44,618 nucleotides of DNA from DATDAW01 sp036524675 (GCA_036524675.1 DATDBU010000041.1:1-44618), one strand, 5' to 3'. Shown: positions 8,971 through 17,666, counted from the stretch's first letter. Numbers and translations: made by a program. The notes: generated by a model not told the origin, from the sequence alone.

Positions 8971-10230
8971 CTAGCGGGCGACGAGATGTTTGCCGATCAC
9001 CTCGTCAAACTCGCGTAGGCTCGGTTTAATCAATGTTGGTTCGCCGCATTTTCCGACGATGGCTTCCTGTGTTTTCAGTCCATGACCGGTGATGCAGAGC
9101 ACGGCACTGTCGTCAGCCGGGATTTTCCCGGAGGCAATCAATTTTTTCGCGCAGGCAACCGTCGTTCCGCCCGCGGTTTCGGCAAAAATACCTTCCGTCT
9201 CAGCGAGCAGGCGGATGCCTTCGATGACTTCTTCGTCCGTCACGTCTTCGGCAAAACCGCCCGTTTCGCGCATTGCGTGAATGGCATAGTAGCCGTCTGC
9301 CGGCGTGCCAATAGCGAGCGATTTCACGATGGTTTCCGGTTTGGAAACTGGCTTCACGATGTCCGTTCCGCGTTTCATTGCCGCGGAAATCGGACCGCAG
9401 CCGGCAGCTTGCGCGCCGTGAATGCTGTAAGGAGTCTGCGGCACGAGTCCCAACTGGGAAAATTCTTTGTAGGATTTGTGGATTTTCGTGAGCAACGAGC
9501 CGCTCGCCATCGGGACTACGGTATGGCGTGGAATGTTCCAGCCGAGTTGCTCCTGGATCTCAAATCCCATCGTTTTCGAGCCTTCGGCGTAGTAAGGACG
9601 CAGGTTCACGTTTACAAAGCCCCAGCCATATTTGCCGGCGATCTCGGAACAGAGGCGGTTGACGTGATCATACGCGCCATGAATGCCGATGACGTTCGTG
9701 CCGTAAACGAGCGATCCGAGCACCTTGCTTTGCTCCAGATCCGCTGGAATCAAAACGTAGCTTTCCAAGCCTGCCGACGCGGCATTCGCGGCGACGGAAT
9801 TGGCCAGATTCCCCGTGGAAGCGCAGGCCACGGTTTTGAAACCCAGTTCGTGCGCACGGCTTAACGCTACGGACACGACGCGATCCTTGAACGACAGCGT
9901 CGGATAATTGACGGTGTCATTCTTGACATATAACTCCTTAATACCCAATCGCTTGGCAAGGCGCGGCGCCTTCACGAGCGGGGTGAAACCCACCTGCAAA
10001 CCCACGGTCGGCACCCCATCAACGGGCAGCAGCTCCCGGTAACGCCACATCGTTTGCGGACGCGATTCGATCCGTTCGCGGCTGATGACGCGGGCGATGG
10101 ATTCGTAATCGTAAGCAGCCTCGAGCGGGCCGAAGTCGAATTCGCAAATGTGGATGGCTTCCTTCGGATAAAGGCGTCCGCATTCACGACATTTCAGATT
10201 CGAAAAGAAAGGTTTGGCGGGTTTGTCCAT
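8971..10230 (-). CDS. thrC: Threonine synthase-like PLP enzyme
   Basis: A 419-residue fold-type II PLP enzyme. The N-terminus bears a ribbon (CRECG, then a lone C at about 28 where a CxxC pair is expected, giving an incomplete zinc site), followed by FGPLEAAYDY typical of short ThrC proteins. The PLP lysine lies in TLSFKDRVV, and the phosphate-binding loop is CASTGNLANSVAANAASAG. ThrC converts O-phosphohomoserine to threonine. It ends 90 bp before the MoaD-like gene on the same strand. Because sulfur-carrier systems can use paralogous PLP synthases, a role in homocysteine or cysteine formation is possible, but ThrC is the default. Confidence 0.85.
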   Translation of the reverse strand: MDKPAKPFFSNLKCRECGRLYPKEAIHICEFDFGPLEAAYDYESIARVISRERIESRPQTMWRYRELLPVDGVPTVGLQVGFTPLVKAPRLAKRLGIKELYVKNDTVNYPTLSFKDRVVSVALSRAHELGFKTVACASTGNLANSVAANAASAGLESYVLIPADLEQSKVLGSLVYGTNVIGIHGAYDHVNRLCSEIAGKYGWGFVNVNLRPYYAEGSKTMGFEIQEQLGWNIPRHTVVPMASGSLLTKIHKSYKEFSQLGLVPQTPYSIHGAQAAGCGPISAAMKRGTDIVKPVSKPETIVKSLAIGTPADGYYAIHAMRETGGFAEDVTDEEVIEGIRLLAETEGIFAETAGGTTVACAKKLIASGKIPADDSAVLCITGHGLKTQEAIVGKCGEPTLIKPSLREFDEVIGKHLVAR

Positions 10231-10667
10231 AGCTGTCGTTTGGGTCTCACGACCAGAGCTCTGCAGGCTGGCGATCCGTGAAGCGGAGACGAAGAGACCT
10301 TACACGACGGGGATGGTCAAAGTGCATACGGCCAAATTCGTCTCTCATCTTCTCCCGGGACAAGCTCACTTTCGCGATTTGTCTCAGGCTGGATTTGGCA
10401 CCCGGTCCTTTGTTCTTGCGAACTCAGCGGTTGCCGTGACTTCATCGGGCCAGTCCCTCAGTCACTCTGGATAAGAGTGCGGCAATAGTAAATGAGGCTG
10501 CCCGTTCGTCAAAGAGAAAAGTTGGCGTATTGGTCCAACAAATCGCCTGACTCCTCTCTCTTCCGTCTTTCTCTGCGCAGGATTTGGCTTCGACCCAGGA
10601 GCAAGAGAAAGACTTAAGGGAAAGATCAAAGACTCTTATTGCCATATCCGTATCTGCAGCTACGCCG
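10231..10667. other. Divergent intergenic region, 437 bp
   Basis: This gap separates the minus-strand threonine-synthase-like gene from the plus-strand metallophosphoesterase and must hold both promoters. The metallophosphoesterase frame stays open back to TTG 10584, so the gap may really end there. I see no RNA gene, riboswitch signature or convincing sigma-70 pair. Confidence 0.4.
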
Positions 10668-11846
10668 ATGAACCCCGAAACATCTCCAGCCGATATCGAA
10701 TCCGCACCGCCGCCCCTCGCGCCCGGTGGCAGGGGGCATCGCCTCAGCGGAAGGCAAATCGCTATATTCGCGACTATTATTCTGGCAATCCTCCTTACGG
10801 CTACGACGTTTGTGTGCACGACATGGGGCTTTTTCTGGCAAGGCGCTGCCGTGCGAAAATGGCAGATCGTGCCGTTCCTGCTTTCCGTGCTTTTCGTCCC
10901 AACAACGATTATCGGACTCCGCCGGTCAGACCCGGTGCTTCGATTTCTTTATCGGATTTCGTCAGTGTGGGTCGGCGTTTTGAGCTTTTGCGTCTTCGCC
11001 GCCGCCGCAAGCTGGATCGTATTGGGAATCGTAAACTTGGCTGGTCTCGACATTTCTCGGCGTGCGATTGGCGCGCCGCTATTCGCGATCGTGGCGTTGC
11101 TGAGCATTTACGGCATCGTGAACGCTTCCCGGATTCGGATCAGACGGATCGACGTCGAGCTGCCAAATCTGCCGGAAGCTTGGCGTGAACGGCGAGCGGC
11201 ATTGGTGACCGACCTGCACTTGGGAAATCTCAATGGTGCGCACTTCGCGGCCCATGTCGTATCACGAATTCAGAGGCTCGGACCGGATGTGGTGTTCATC
11301 AGTGGTGACCTCTTCGACGGCACGCAGACGCATCTTGATCGCCTTGCCGCACCCTTGAAACGCCTTCGCGCTCCCCTGGGCGTGTATTTTGTTACGGGCA
11401 ACCACGAAGAATTCACGAATCGGGAACAATACACCAAGGTCGTCGAGCAATTGGGAATCCGGGTGCTCAATAACGAAAAAGTTGCCATCGAAAACGTGCA
11501 AGTCGTCGGAGTGCATGACGGAGAAGCCAGCGAACCGGAGCTTTTTCGCTACTTCCTGAAAAGCGCGGACTTGGACCCTGACCGCCCCAGTATTCTCCTC
11601 GCGCATCAGCCCGCAAATCTGCGGATCGCAGAAGAAGCCGGAATCTCGCTCCAGCTTTCAGGACACACGCATCGGGGACAATTCTGGCCGTGGACCCTGA
11701 TTGCCTCACGGGTTTACGGGCGATTTGCCTATGGATTGAATCGTGTCGGAAACCTGATGGTTTACACCAGCAGCGGCGTCGGCACCTGGGGGCCGCCGCT
11801 GCGGATCGGGACCCAACCTGAGATCGTGTTGCTGCGTTTTTTGTGA
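10668..11846 (+). CDS. Membrane-anchored calcineurin-like metallophosphoesterase
   Basis: About 392 residues. The N-terminal part (to about 165) holds about four hydrophobic spans (IAIFATIILAILLTATTF and others); the C-terminal part is a metallophosphoesterase with the five metal motifs: TDLHLGNL, GDLFDG, GNHE, LAHQP and GHTHRGQFWP. This architecture matches the YkuE/YaeI group, which hydrolyse phosphodiesters such as UDP-diacylglucosamine or act in the envelope. ATG 10668 is chosen although no Shine-Dalgarno precedes it; TTG 10584 would add 28 charged residues. It is followed 8 bp later by the convergent DUF423 gene. Substrate unknown. Confidence 0.88.
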   Translation: MNPETSPADIESAPPPLAPGGRGHRLSGRQIAIFATIILAILLTATTFVCTTWGFFWQGAAVRKWQIVPFLLSVLFVPTTIIGLRRSDPVLRFLYRISSVWVGVLSFCVFAAAASWIVLGIVNLAGLDISRRAIGAPLFAIVALLSIYGIVNASRIRIRRIDVELPNLPEAWRERRAALVTDLHLGNLNGAHFAAHVVSRIQRLGPDVVFISGDLFDGTQTHLDRLAAPLKRLRAPLGVYFVTGNHEEFTNREQYTKVVEQLGIRVLNNEKVAIENVQVVGVHDGEASEPELFRYFLKSADLDPDRPSILLAHQPANLRIAEEAGISLQLSGHTHRGQFWPWTLIASRVYGRFAYGLNRVGNLMVYTSSGVGTWGPPLRIGTQPEIVLLRFL

Positions 11847-11854
11847 ACTGAAGA

Positions 11855-12235
11855 TCAGGCCGCGTTTGGATTTTTCGATGCTTTAGCCAGCGCCAAAACA
11901 GCCCATCCGGCAAGAAAGGACAACCCGCCGAGCGGCGTGATCGCGCCGAGCCATTTCGTTCCCGTCGCTGCGAGCACGTAGAGCGTCCCGCCAAAAATCA
12001 GGATGCCGATCAGGAAAAACCACCAGGCGATTTTTCGGGAGCCCTCGCCAGTCTGCCCACTGATTGCCAGCATCGCGACCGCATGAATGAGGTGATAGAG
12101 CGAAGCCGTTTTCCAGATTTCCACCGTCCCAAGCGCTTTCATCTGTGGCTCCAATCCATGCGCACCGAATGCTCCCAATGCCACGCCCAAAAACGCCACA
12201 GCCGCCGAAACACGAAATGCAGTCAGTTTGTTCAT
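11855..12235 (-). CDS. DUF423 family small membrane protein
   Basis: A 126-residue protein with four predicted membrane helices and the DUF423 landmarks GAFGAHGL near residue 22, ASLYHLIHAVAML near 45 and ITPLGGLSFLAGW near 105. DUF423 proteins (YwdK/YgdD type) are widespread inner-membrane proteins without an established function. The start ATG 12235 gives a sensible first helix. It stands alone between a convergent phosphoesterase and the amine oxidase gene 145 bp away. No function should be assigned. Confidence 0.9.
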   Translation of the reverse strand: MNKLTAFRVSAAVAFLGVALGAFGAHGLEPQMKALGTVEIWKTASLYHLIHAVAMLAISGQTGEGSRKIAWWFFLIGILIFGGTLYVLAATGTKWLGAITPLGGLSFLAGWAVLALAKASKNPNAA

Positions 12236-12380
12236 CGTAAAGGTCGCAACTCTAAAACGCGCGTTTCAGTTTGTCCGCGAGAGTTTTCTTCTCCAGCAAA
12301 GGGGGAACGGTGGAATCTCGTCCGCCCTTTCCCTTGTGAGCGCATCCTATGTGTTGGAAGCCGCCGTATATTGAGACGCG

Positions 12381-13658
12381 CTAAGCAACGGCGGGCACCG
12401 TCCGCGCTATGATCTCGTGCGCCGCGCGATATCCGCTGGCGATTGCCGCGTGAACCGTGCCGTGGTGGCCAGAGGAGTCAGTGGCTTCACCCGCAAAAAA
12501 GAGAGTGTTTTCAAGGGGTTGTGCCAGTTTCCGCGCGGCTTCAATACCCCCTACGCCAGGATAGCTGTAGGCTCCTAACGAAAACGGATCAGTGCTCCAA
12601 TTGTGGGAATGGCATGAGATCACCTCGCCATCGATAAAGTTTTCACTAACCCCGAAAATCTGTGAAAGCGAAGCCGCGGCTTGAGCAAGAATCTCCGTTG
12701 GTCGACACTTCGCGAGTTTTTCGCCAGCCGGTCCGGCGGCCCAGCCTGCAAGCAGATTGGTCGCCGCTGGTATTTGCGTCCACCAAGTTGGAATAGGGGC
12801 GTCATGGGAAACGACATAGCCAAAATCTCCGGCAATTTGCTCCCACCAACGGTGTTGAAACCGGAGGATGACTTTGACGGCGTGCCCCATTTCGAGGTGT
12901 GAAAGCAGATCGCTTTTTGCAGTAAGAAGGGGGTCGAATGCAAGGGTACCCGCTCGCAGGACGCCCAAAGGCACCGTAATGATAGCATTTTTTGCCGTGT
13001 AAGTGGCGCGTGAGGTACGTATTGCGACGTTCTCGAATTGCCATTTTACCTCAAGGACGGCTTCGGAAAGCCGGATGGATTCTGCGGGGAGTTCGCGGGT
13101 CAATTCCTGGATGATCGCGTCGTATCCCTCATTCACACGAAAGTTTTTCTCGCCGTCGATCTCCGCGTATGCGCGTTCCGAAAGGGCAATGGCCGGTGCG
13201 CTGATGATCTCGGCACGAGCCGCATTGAATCCCTGCGCGTACTGTCTTGCCATGCGTTTGGCTGAATCCGGTGCATCGATGCCATCGAGAAATTCCTGAT
13301 AAGTAATGTCTTCGTTGGGATTGATCTGGCTGTTGACCGATTGCACCAGGGACCAAAAATCATTCAGCGGCTTGAGCTTGCCATTGTCTGAAAAGAGCCG
13401 GACATCGGAGCTTTCTTCAACGGACAGACCGGCTTTTTCGATCAGCTCGGATGTCGCCCGGGGCCGCCCGTGAACGAACTCCGCTCCCAACTCAATCGGT
13501 GTCTGAAAACCCGCTTCACGTCGCGTAAAAATCCGCCCGCCGATCCGGTCGCGTGCCTCGATGATGAGAATCCTTCGGCCTTGCCGATTCAGTTCGCGAC
13601 CCGCCGCAAGCCCTGCGGCGCCGGCTCCAATGATGATCGTGTCAAAATGTTCGCTCAT
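12381..13658 (-). CDS. FAD-dependent amine oxidase (flavin monoamine oxidase family)
   Basis: A 425-residue flavoprotein. The dinucleotide-binding motif IIGAGAAGLAAGREL begins at residue 8, followed by the GR motif DRIGGRIFTRR; the C-terminal FAD-contact motif is FAGEATDSSGHHGTVHAA. These place it in the amino_oxidase family with polyamine and monoamine oxidases; the substrate cannot be told. I start at ATG 13658 (MSEHFDTIIIG), because a longer reading to 13715 would run into the region just upstream of the divergent antitoxin start. No signal peptide is seen, so it is probably cytoplasmic. Confidence 0.9.
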   Translation of the reverse strand: MSEHFDTIIIGAGAAGLAAGRELNRQGRRILIIEARDRIGGRIFTRREAGFQTPIELGAEFVHGRPRATSELIEKAGLSVEESSDVRLFSDNGKLKPLNDFWSLVQSVNSQINPNEDITYQEFLDGIDAPDSAKRMARQYAQGFNAARAEIISAPAIALSERAYAEIDGEKNFRVNEGYDAIIQELTRELPAESIRLSEAVLEVKWQFENVAIRTSRATYTAKNAIITVPLGVLRAGTLAFDPLLTAKSDLLSHLEMGHAVKVILRFQHRWWEQIAGDFGYVVSHDAPIPTWWTQIPAATNLLAGWAAGPAGEKLAKCRPTEILAQAAASLSQIFGVSENFIDGEVISCHSHNWSTDPFSLGAYSYPGVGGIEAARKLAQPLENTLFFAGEATDSSGHHGTVHAAIASGYRAAHEIIARTVPAVA

Positions 13659-13700
13659 GAGTTCACGCACTCCGCATATTGACCCAGCATTTGTAAATGA

Positions 13701-13715
13701 TAGATCATCTATCAA
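13701..13715. promoter_or_regulatory. Palindrome at the antitoxin start, possible autoregulatory operator
   Basis: GATAGATCATCTATC is a perfect palindrome apart from its central base (GATAGAT/ATCTATC) and ends one base before the antitoxin ATG at 13717. Phd/VapB antitoxins usually repress their own operon through such a palindrome, so this is a natural candidate. It also overlaps the upstream edge of the divergent amine oxidase gene. Confidence 0.55.
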
Positions 13716-13716
13716 A

Positions 13717-13965
13717 ATGAAAACGGCAACGGTCGCGGATCTTCGTAATAACTTTGCCCGAATTTCCAGGTGGATCGAGGAAGGGGAATCTGTCCAGATT
13801 ACGAGACGCGGGCTTCAGTTTGCAATGCTCAATCCGGTGCCGAAAGATAGGAAAAACGTGGAATGGCCCGATTTTGCCGCGAGGCGAAACCGGATTTTTC
13901 CAGACGGTCCCCCTCCAGGAAAACCGCTCTCGGAAATTGTAAGCGAAGGCCGCGGCGAATATTGA
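13717..13965 (+). CDS. Phd/YefM (VapB-like) antitoxin
   Basis: An 82-residue antitoxin. The N-terminal half (VADLRNNFARISRWIEEGE, then ITRRGLQFAMLNPV) has the Phd/YefM DNA-binding fold; the C-terminal half, with WPDFAARRNRIFPDG, is the expected toxin-wrapping tail. It is followed 13 bp downstream by a PIN toxin gene, the normal antitoxin-toxin order. Just upstream, an imperfect palindrome with GATAGATCATCTATC (13701-13715) touches the start codon and may be the autoregulatory operator. The partner toxin is frameshifted, so this antitoxin may now be an orphan. Confidence 0.85.
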   Translation: MKTATVADLRNNFARISRWIEEGESVQITRRGLQFAMLNPVPKDRKNVEWPDFAARRNRIFPDGPPPGKPLSEIVSEGRGEY

Positions 13966-13978
13966 TGTCGTCACTCAT

Positions 13979-14430
13979 ATGGCGCCATATGTCGATACCG
14001 GCATTCTTGTGAAGAGCAACGTATCAGAACGCAATTCACACGAGGCTGACGTGCTGCTGTTCGGAACGTTGCCTCCATTGCCGCTGACACATTTTCAGGA
14101 ATTGGAAATTCGCAATGCAATGCGTTTGAAACGCGGCCGCGGCGAACTCTCCCAACTGGAGCTCGAACAATCGCTCCGCGATTTCCAAGAGGACATTGAC
14201 GCAGGCCGATTCGAGCGTCCCATTTACGATGTCCACGCTGTTTTTTGGCGCGCCGAGAATCTTTCGGCCAGGTACACGGCCGAGACCAAGGCGCGGAGTC
14301 TGATATCCTCCATGTCGCGGCCGCACTTGAAATAGGCGGCCGCGATTTTCCGTCGTTTGATGATCGTCAACGCGTGGTTGCGGAGAAGGCAGGCCTAAAT
14401 GTCATTCCCGCAGTCGTTCCGCGGCCTTAA
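13979..14430 (+). pseudogene. PIN-domain (VapC-type) toxin, broken by a one-base deletion
   Basis: The first 105 codons encode a PIN domain start (YVDTGILVK with catalytic D6, then FQELEIRNAM with a conserved acidic Glu). At about 14302 the frame is lost: the in-frame product ends in an unrelated tail at 14335. The +1-shifted frame immediately continues the family sequence, DILHVAAALEIGGRDFPSF then DDRQRVVAEKAGLNVIP, up to TAA 14430. Restoring one G in AGTCTG-ATATCC would rejoin ARSL to DILHV. The two C-terminal catalytic aspartates are therefore out of frame, and the toxin should be inactive unless frameshifting occurs. A sequencing or assembly error is the main alternative. Confidence 0.85.
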
Positions 14431-14515
14431 TTTTCGATGGCTTTTGCGTCCCGTTCTGAATCGATGCGTGCGGTCTTAAGACTTACAAACTTAAAACCTA
14501 AGACTTATTACTAAG

Positions 14516-15523
14516 TCACCCGTTAAGGATCGCCATCATCGGCTCGGGATAACGTTCGCCTTCGGCGGCGCCGGGCGGGAAGAGGCGATCGATCTCGGCG
14601 AGTTCGACTTTGCTCAATACTACGTTCGCGGCGCCGAGATTGTCTTCCAAATACTTCACCCGTTTCGTGCCTGGGATGGGGACGATGTCGTCGCCTTGTG
14701 CCAGAATCCACGCGAGAGCCAGTTGAGCGGGTGTGACACCCTTGGTTTCTGCGAGCGCAGAAACATGATTGGCGAGCGCGATGTTTTTGCTGAGCGCTTC
14801 GCCCTGAAAACGCGGATTCGTCAGGCGCCAGTCCGAGGCGTCGAGGTCCGCCGTTTTCTGGATCGTGCCGGTGAGAAAACCGCGTCCAAGCGGACTATAA
14901 GGAACGAAGCCAATGCCGAGTTCGCGGGTGGTTGCTAAAACGCCGTTTTCCTCGGGATCGCGCGACCAGAGGGAGTACTCACTTTGCACAGCCGCGACGG
15001 GATGGACGGCATGTGCCACGCGGATGGTTTGCGGCGCGGCTTCAGACAGACCGATGGCGCGGATCTTGCCAGCTTTTACGAGTTCGCTGAGGACGCCGGC
15101 AACCTCCTGGATGGGAACTTGCGGGTCCACGCGATGCTGGTAAAACAGGTCGATCCTGTCGATGCCGAGCCGTTTGAGACTCTCGTCAGCGACTTTCCGG
15201 ATGTTTTCGGGCGAACTATCGAGCCCGTCGATCCGGGACTTTGTAACTGGATCAATCCGGAAGCCGAATTTTGTTGCGACGACAATTTCGTCGCGGTTCA
15301 CCTCTTTAAGAAACCTGCCGATGAGTTTTTCGTTCTCGTAAGGTCCATAGATCTCGGCGGTATCGAGAAAATTACCGCCGAGTTCGATGTAACGATGCAG
15401 CACTCGGAACGATTCCGTTTCGTCGGCGGGGCCGTAGGCGAACGACATGCCCATGCAGCCCAGGCCGACGCTGGAGACGGTTAGTGGGCCGAGTTTGCGA
15501 GTGGGAAGTGTGGTCGATGACAT
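14516..15523 (-). CDS. Aldo/keto reductase
   Basis: A 335-residue AKR with a TIM-barrel reading. The catalytic tetrad is visible: D in NFLDTAEIYG, the following Y, K in VVATKFGF and H in LFYQHRVDP. The C-terminal NADPH-binding segment IVPIPGTKRVKYLEDNLGAA is typical. It resembles the YakC/AKR13 group, which reduces aldehydes and small ketones. It is the last of five same-strand redox genes under the nearby TetR regulator, consistent with electrophile or quinone detoxification. The natural substrate is unknown. A short GACTTA/TAAGTC hairpin (14502-14517) overlaps its stop codon. Confidence 0.92.
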   Translation of the reverse strand: MSSTTLPTRKLGPLTVSSVGLGCMGMSFAYGPADETESFRVLHRYIELGGNFLDTAEIYGPYENEKLIGRFLKEVNRDEIVVATKFGFRIDPVTKSRIDGLDSSPENIRKVADESLKRLGIDRIDLFYQHRVDPQVPIQEVAGVLSELVKAGKIRAIGLSEAAPQTIRVAHAVHPVAAVQSEYSLWSRDPEENGVLATTRELGIGFVPYSPLGRGFLTGTIQKTADLDASDWRLTNPRFQGEALSKNIALANHVSALAETKGVTPAQLALAWILAQGDDIVPIPGTKRVKYLEDNLGAANVVLSKVELAEIDRLFPPGAAEGERYPEPMMAILNG

Positions 15524-15610
15524 GGATCAATGCTAATCCACCAGATTGCGATTTCATTCGCAGCGCACGCCAAACTTCTTGCAAAACACGCCATCCGGCG
15601 GCTCGGTGCC

Positions 15611-16258
15611 CTACACGTATTCGACGACGTCGGTTTTCGGGAAGCGCACCTTCGCCAATGACGCATATCTATCGCTTTCCGCGCGGTAACCAACAGCAGC
15701 GACGACTGCGCTGGTGAGGTTTTTTGCTCCGAGGCCGAGGATTTCGTCATATTTCTCGGGATCGAATCCTTCGATGGGGCATGTGTCCACGCCGAGGATG
15801 GCGGCTGCAGTCAGAAAGTTGCCGAGTGCGATGTAAACCTGGTTCTTGTTCCAAGGAAGATTCGGTCGGCTGCTATTGGCGGTGTTGAGCATGTCCTTGA
15901 ACCCGACCAGGGGCGGCTGATCCGTTGGCACGCCTCGAGCGGCGGAAATGCTCCGGATGTAAGCGTCCGTGTGCTCACGCGTGTTTTCTTTGAAAACGGC
16001 AAAGACAACGAGGTGCGAAGCGTCCGTGATTTGTGATTGATTCCGCGAAGCCGGTTTCAGCTGTTCACGCACAGTCGGGTCGGTAATCACAAGAAATTTC
16101 CACGGCTGAAGTCCGTAGGACGACGGTGTCAGGACCAGTGCTTCTTCAAGTGCAAGCCAGGTTTCGACCGGAACCTTCTTCGTAGGATCGAATTGTTTTG
16201 TGGCGTATCGCCAGCGTAGCTGCGTGAGGAGTTGTTCTTCTTTGGTGAGTGTGCTCAT
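15611..16258 (-). CDS. NAD(P)H-dependent nitroreductase (NfsB-like)
   Basis: A 215-residue FMN-dependent nitroreductase-fold protein. Family marks are LRWRYATKQFDPTKKV near the N-terminus, TPSSYGLQPWKFLVI (FMN/substrate contact) near 53, and VVAAVGYRAESDRYA near the C-terminus. Such enzymes reduce quinones, nitro compounds or dihydropteridines with NAD(P)H. It lies 87 bp upstream of the aldo/keto reductase and 140 bp downstream of the SDR gene on the same strand, and probably shares the TetR-controlled transcript. Physiological substrate not deducible. Confidence 0.92.
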   Translation of the reverse strand: MSTLTKEEQLLTQLRWRYATKQFDPTKKVPVETWLALEEALVLTPSSYGLQPWKFLVITDPTVREQLKPASRNQSQITDASHLVVFAVFKENTREHTDAYIRSISAARGVPTDQPPLVGFKDMLNTANSSRPNLPWNKNQVYIALGNFLTAAAILGVDTCPIEGFDPEKYDEILGLGAKNLTSAVVAAVGYRAESDRYASLAKVRFPKTDVVEYV

Positions 16259-16270
16259 TGGTTTTCGGTT

Positions 16271-16351
16271 TCAGATGCCCTGGGGAAAACCGATGACGAT
16301 TTTGCCGATCGACGTTCCGGATTCAAGCCGGAGATGGTTCAGCAGCACTGG
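16271..16351 (-). pseudogene. Possible C-terminal remnant of a zinc-type alcohol dehydrogenase/quinone oxidoreductase
   Basis: Between the nitroreductase and SDR genes, a minus-strand frame reads PVLLNHLRLESGTSIGKIV then IGFPQGI and TGA. The pattern of a short helix, ESG, then IGKIVI and stop resembles the last residues of medium-chain (MDR) oxidoreductases. Upstream the frame hits a TAA at once, so at most about 26 codons remain. Composition fits a lost member of this redox cluster, but the fragment is too short for certainty. Confidence 0.3.
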
Positions 16352-16400
16352 AGGCAGTTACCAAAACGACAAATCCGTCCGTGAAAAGCGGCTTCGTGGG

Positions 16401-17195
16401 TTACAAGATGCCCCGCAGCAGACCGCCTTCCGCGCGCAACGCCGCTCCGTTGGTTGCCGACGCGAGTGGGCTGGCGACATAAGCAACCAGTGAGGCAACC
16501 TCATCGGTCGAGGCGAACCGCCGTAAAAGCGAACTCGGTCGCGCTGTTTCGAAGAATTCCTTCTCTGTCTGGTCAGCCGTTTTGTTTTGGGAACGCGCCA
16601 AGTCCTTGATGAATTGCTCGACGCCTTCTGACCACGTCGGGCCCGGAAGCACGGAGTTCACTGTGATGCCGGTGCCGGAAGTGGTCTCGGCAAGTCCCCG
16701 CCCGAGAGCGATTTGCATGGTTTTCGTGACGCCGTAGTGAATCATCTCGACGGGGATGTTCACCCCGGATTCGCTGGAAATAAAAACGATGCGTCCCCAG
16801 TTCTTTGTGCGCATGCCGGGCAAATAACTGCGACTTAACCGCACGCCACTCAGGAAATTCACTTCGAAAAAGCGAGTCCAGTCTTCGTCCGGGATATCTT
16901 CGAATGCTTTCGGCTCAAAGATGCCGAGGTTGTTCACCAGAATGTCCACCGTCGGAAATTTGGCGAGGATTTCGGTCGCGCCCGATGCCTGACCGAGATC
17001 GCCCGCAAACGATTCCAGCTTCGCGTCGGGATGCACGTCCCGGATTTTTGCAAGGGCTTCGTCCACGCGCTTTTGGGTGCGCCCATTGACGATCACGCGT
17101 GCGCCTTCGCTTGCGAGCCTAATGGCGATTGCGAGCCCAATGCCACCGGTTGACCCGGTGACAAGGGCCAGTTTGTCATTGAGTTGGAGATCCAT
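16401..17195 (-). CDS. Short-chain dehydrogenase/reductase (SDR)
   Basis: A 264-residue classical SDR. The cofactor motif TGSTGGIGLA lies at residues 14-23, NNLG in the central sheet, the catalytic serine in VFISSESG, and the YxxxK pair in YGVTKTMQ. The acidic or basic residue pattern after the second strand (NGRTQKR) suggests NADP(H). It begins 12 bp after the DUF5069 gene stop, so the two are probably co-transcribed. Substrate unknown; the surrounding redox genes suggest reduction of reactive carbonyls. Confidence 0.93.
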   Translation of the reverse strand: MDLQLNDKLALVTGSTGGIGLAIAIRLASEGARVIVNGRTQKRVDEALAKIRDVHPDAKLESFAGDLGQASGATEILAKFPTVDILVNNLGIFEPKAFEDIPDEDWTRFFEVNFLSGVRLSRSYLPGMRTKNWGRIVFISSESGVNIPVEMIHYGVTKTMQIALGRGLAETTSGTGITVNSVLPGPTWSEGVEQFIKDLARSQNKTADQTEKEFFETARPSSLLRRFASTDEVASLVAYVASPLASATNGAALRAEGGLLRGIL

Positions 17196-17207
17196 ATTTT
17201 CGGGAAA

Positions 17208-17666
17208 TCAAGCCTTGCCGCCGTAGGAAATATGGTCGTCCGCATCCAGGTAATCGGCGATTGAAACAATGTCCGTCCGGGTGGTGCTGATGTTTCTGAC
17301 TTCGCCAAGGAACCATTCCTTGCTGTCCACGTCTCCCGGTGAACGTGTCTCCTGGAAGGCCGACCACGCGGCGATTTCCCAAGGCTGCCGTTTGTGCGCC
17401 GCGTTTTCGTTGATCCAGTCCAGGATCTCGCCATCGCCTTTGCCGAGAGCGAGTTGCTCCCGCAACGCTTCGGCTGAGATACCAACAAAGTTAAGGAACT
17501 GTTGATCAACCGGACAGGCGTAATGGTATGGGCCGTTTTTGCCGACGATTTCAGCGCGGCCTTTGTCGAGTGCGCGCGGCAATAGCCCATAGCCACCCAG
17601 GCGGACGCGCGGACTGCGGGGTGGACGTTGATTGAGATCGGGGGCTGCGATGGTTGTTGTGCTCAT
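17208..17666 (-). CDS. DUF5069 family protein
   Basis: A 152-residue soluble protein beginning with a Pro/Arg-rich stretch (RPPRSPRVRLGGYGLLPRAL) and containing YHYACPVDQQFLNFVG, the characteristic DUF5069 pattern (Pro-Arg-rich start, LPRxLDKxRA, then a Y-x-C/F-DxxFL segment). No catalytic motif is evident. DUF5069 genes are frequent in Verrucomicrobia-like genomes beside oxidoreductases, but no function is established. Here it sits between the flavodoxin-fold oxidoreductase and the SDR, inside the TetR-headed run. Confidence 0.8.
   Translation of the reverse strand: MSTTTIAAPDLNQRPPRSPRVRLGGYGLLPRALDKGRAEIVGKNGPYHYACPVDQQFLNFVGISAEALREQLALGKGDGEILDWINENAAHKRQPWEIAAWSAFQETRSPGDVDSKEWFLGEVRNISTTRTDIVSIADYLDADDHISYGGKA

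Noticed and set aside
10286..10344. GAGACGAA/TTCGTCTC inverted repeat in the divergent gap
   Set aside because: Only 8 bp with arms more than 40 bp apart; expected by chance and not placed at a clear promoter.
14502..14517. GACTTA/TAAGTC hairpin as terminator of the aldo/keto reductase
   Set aside because: The stem is 6 bp, AT-rich and overlaps the stop codon; the T-rich tail is broken, so I did not call it a terminator.
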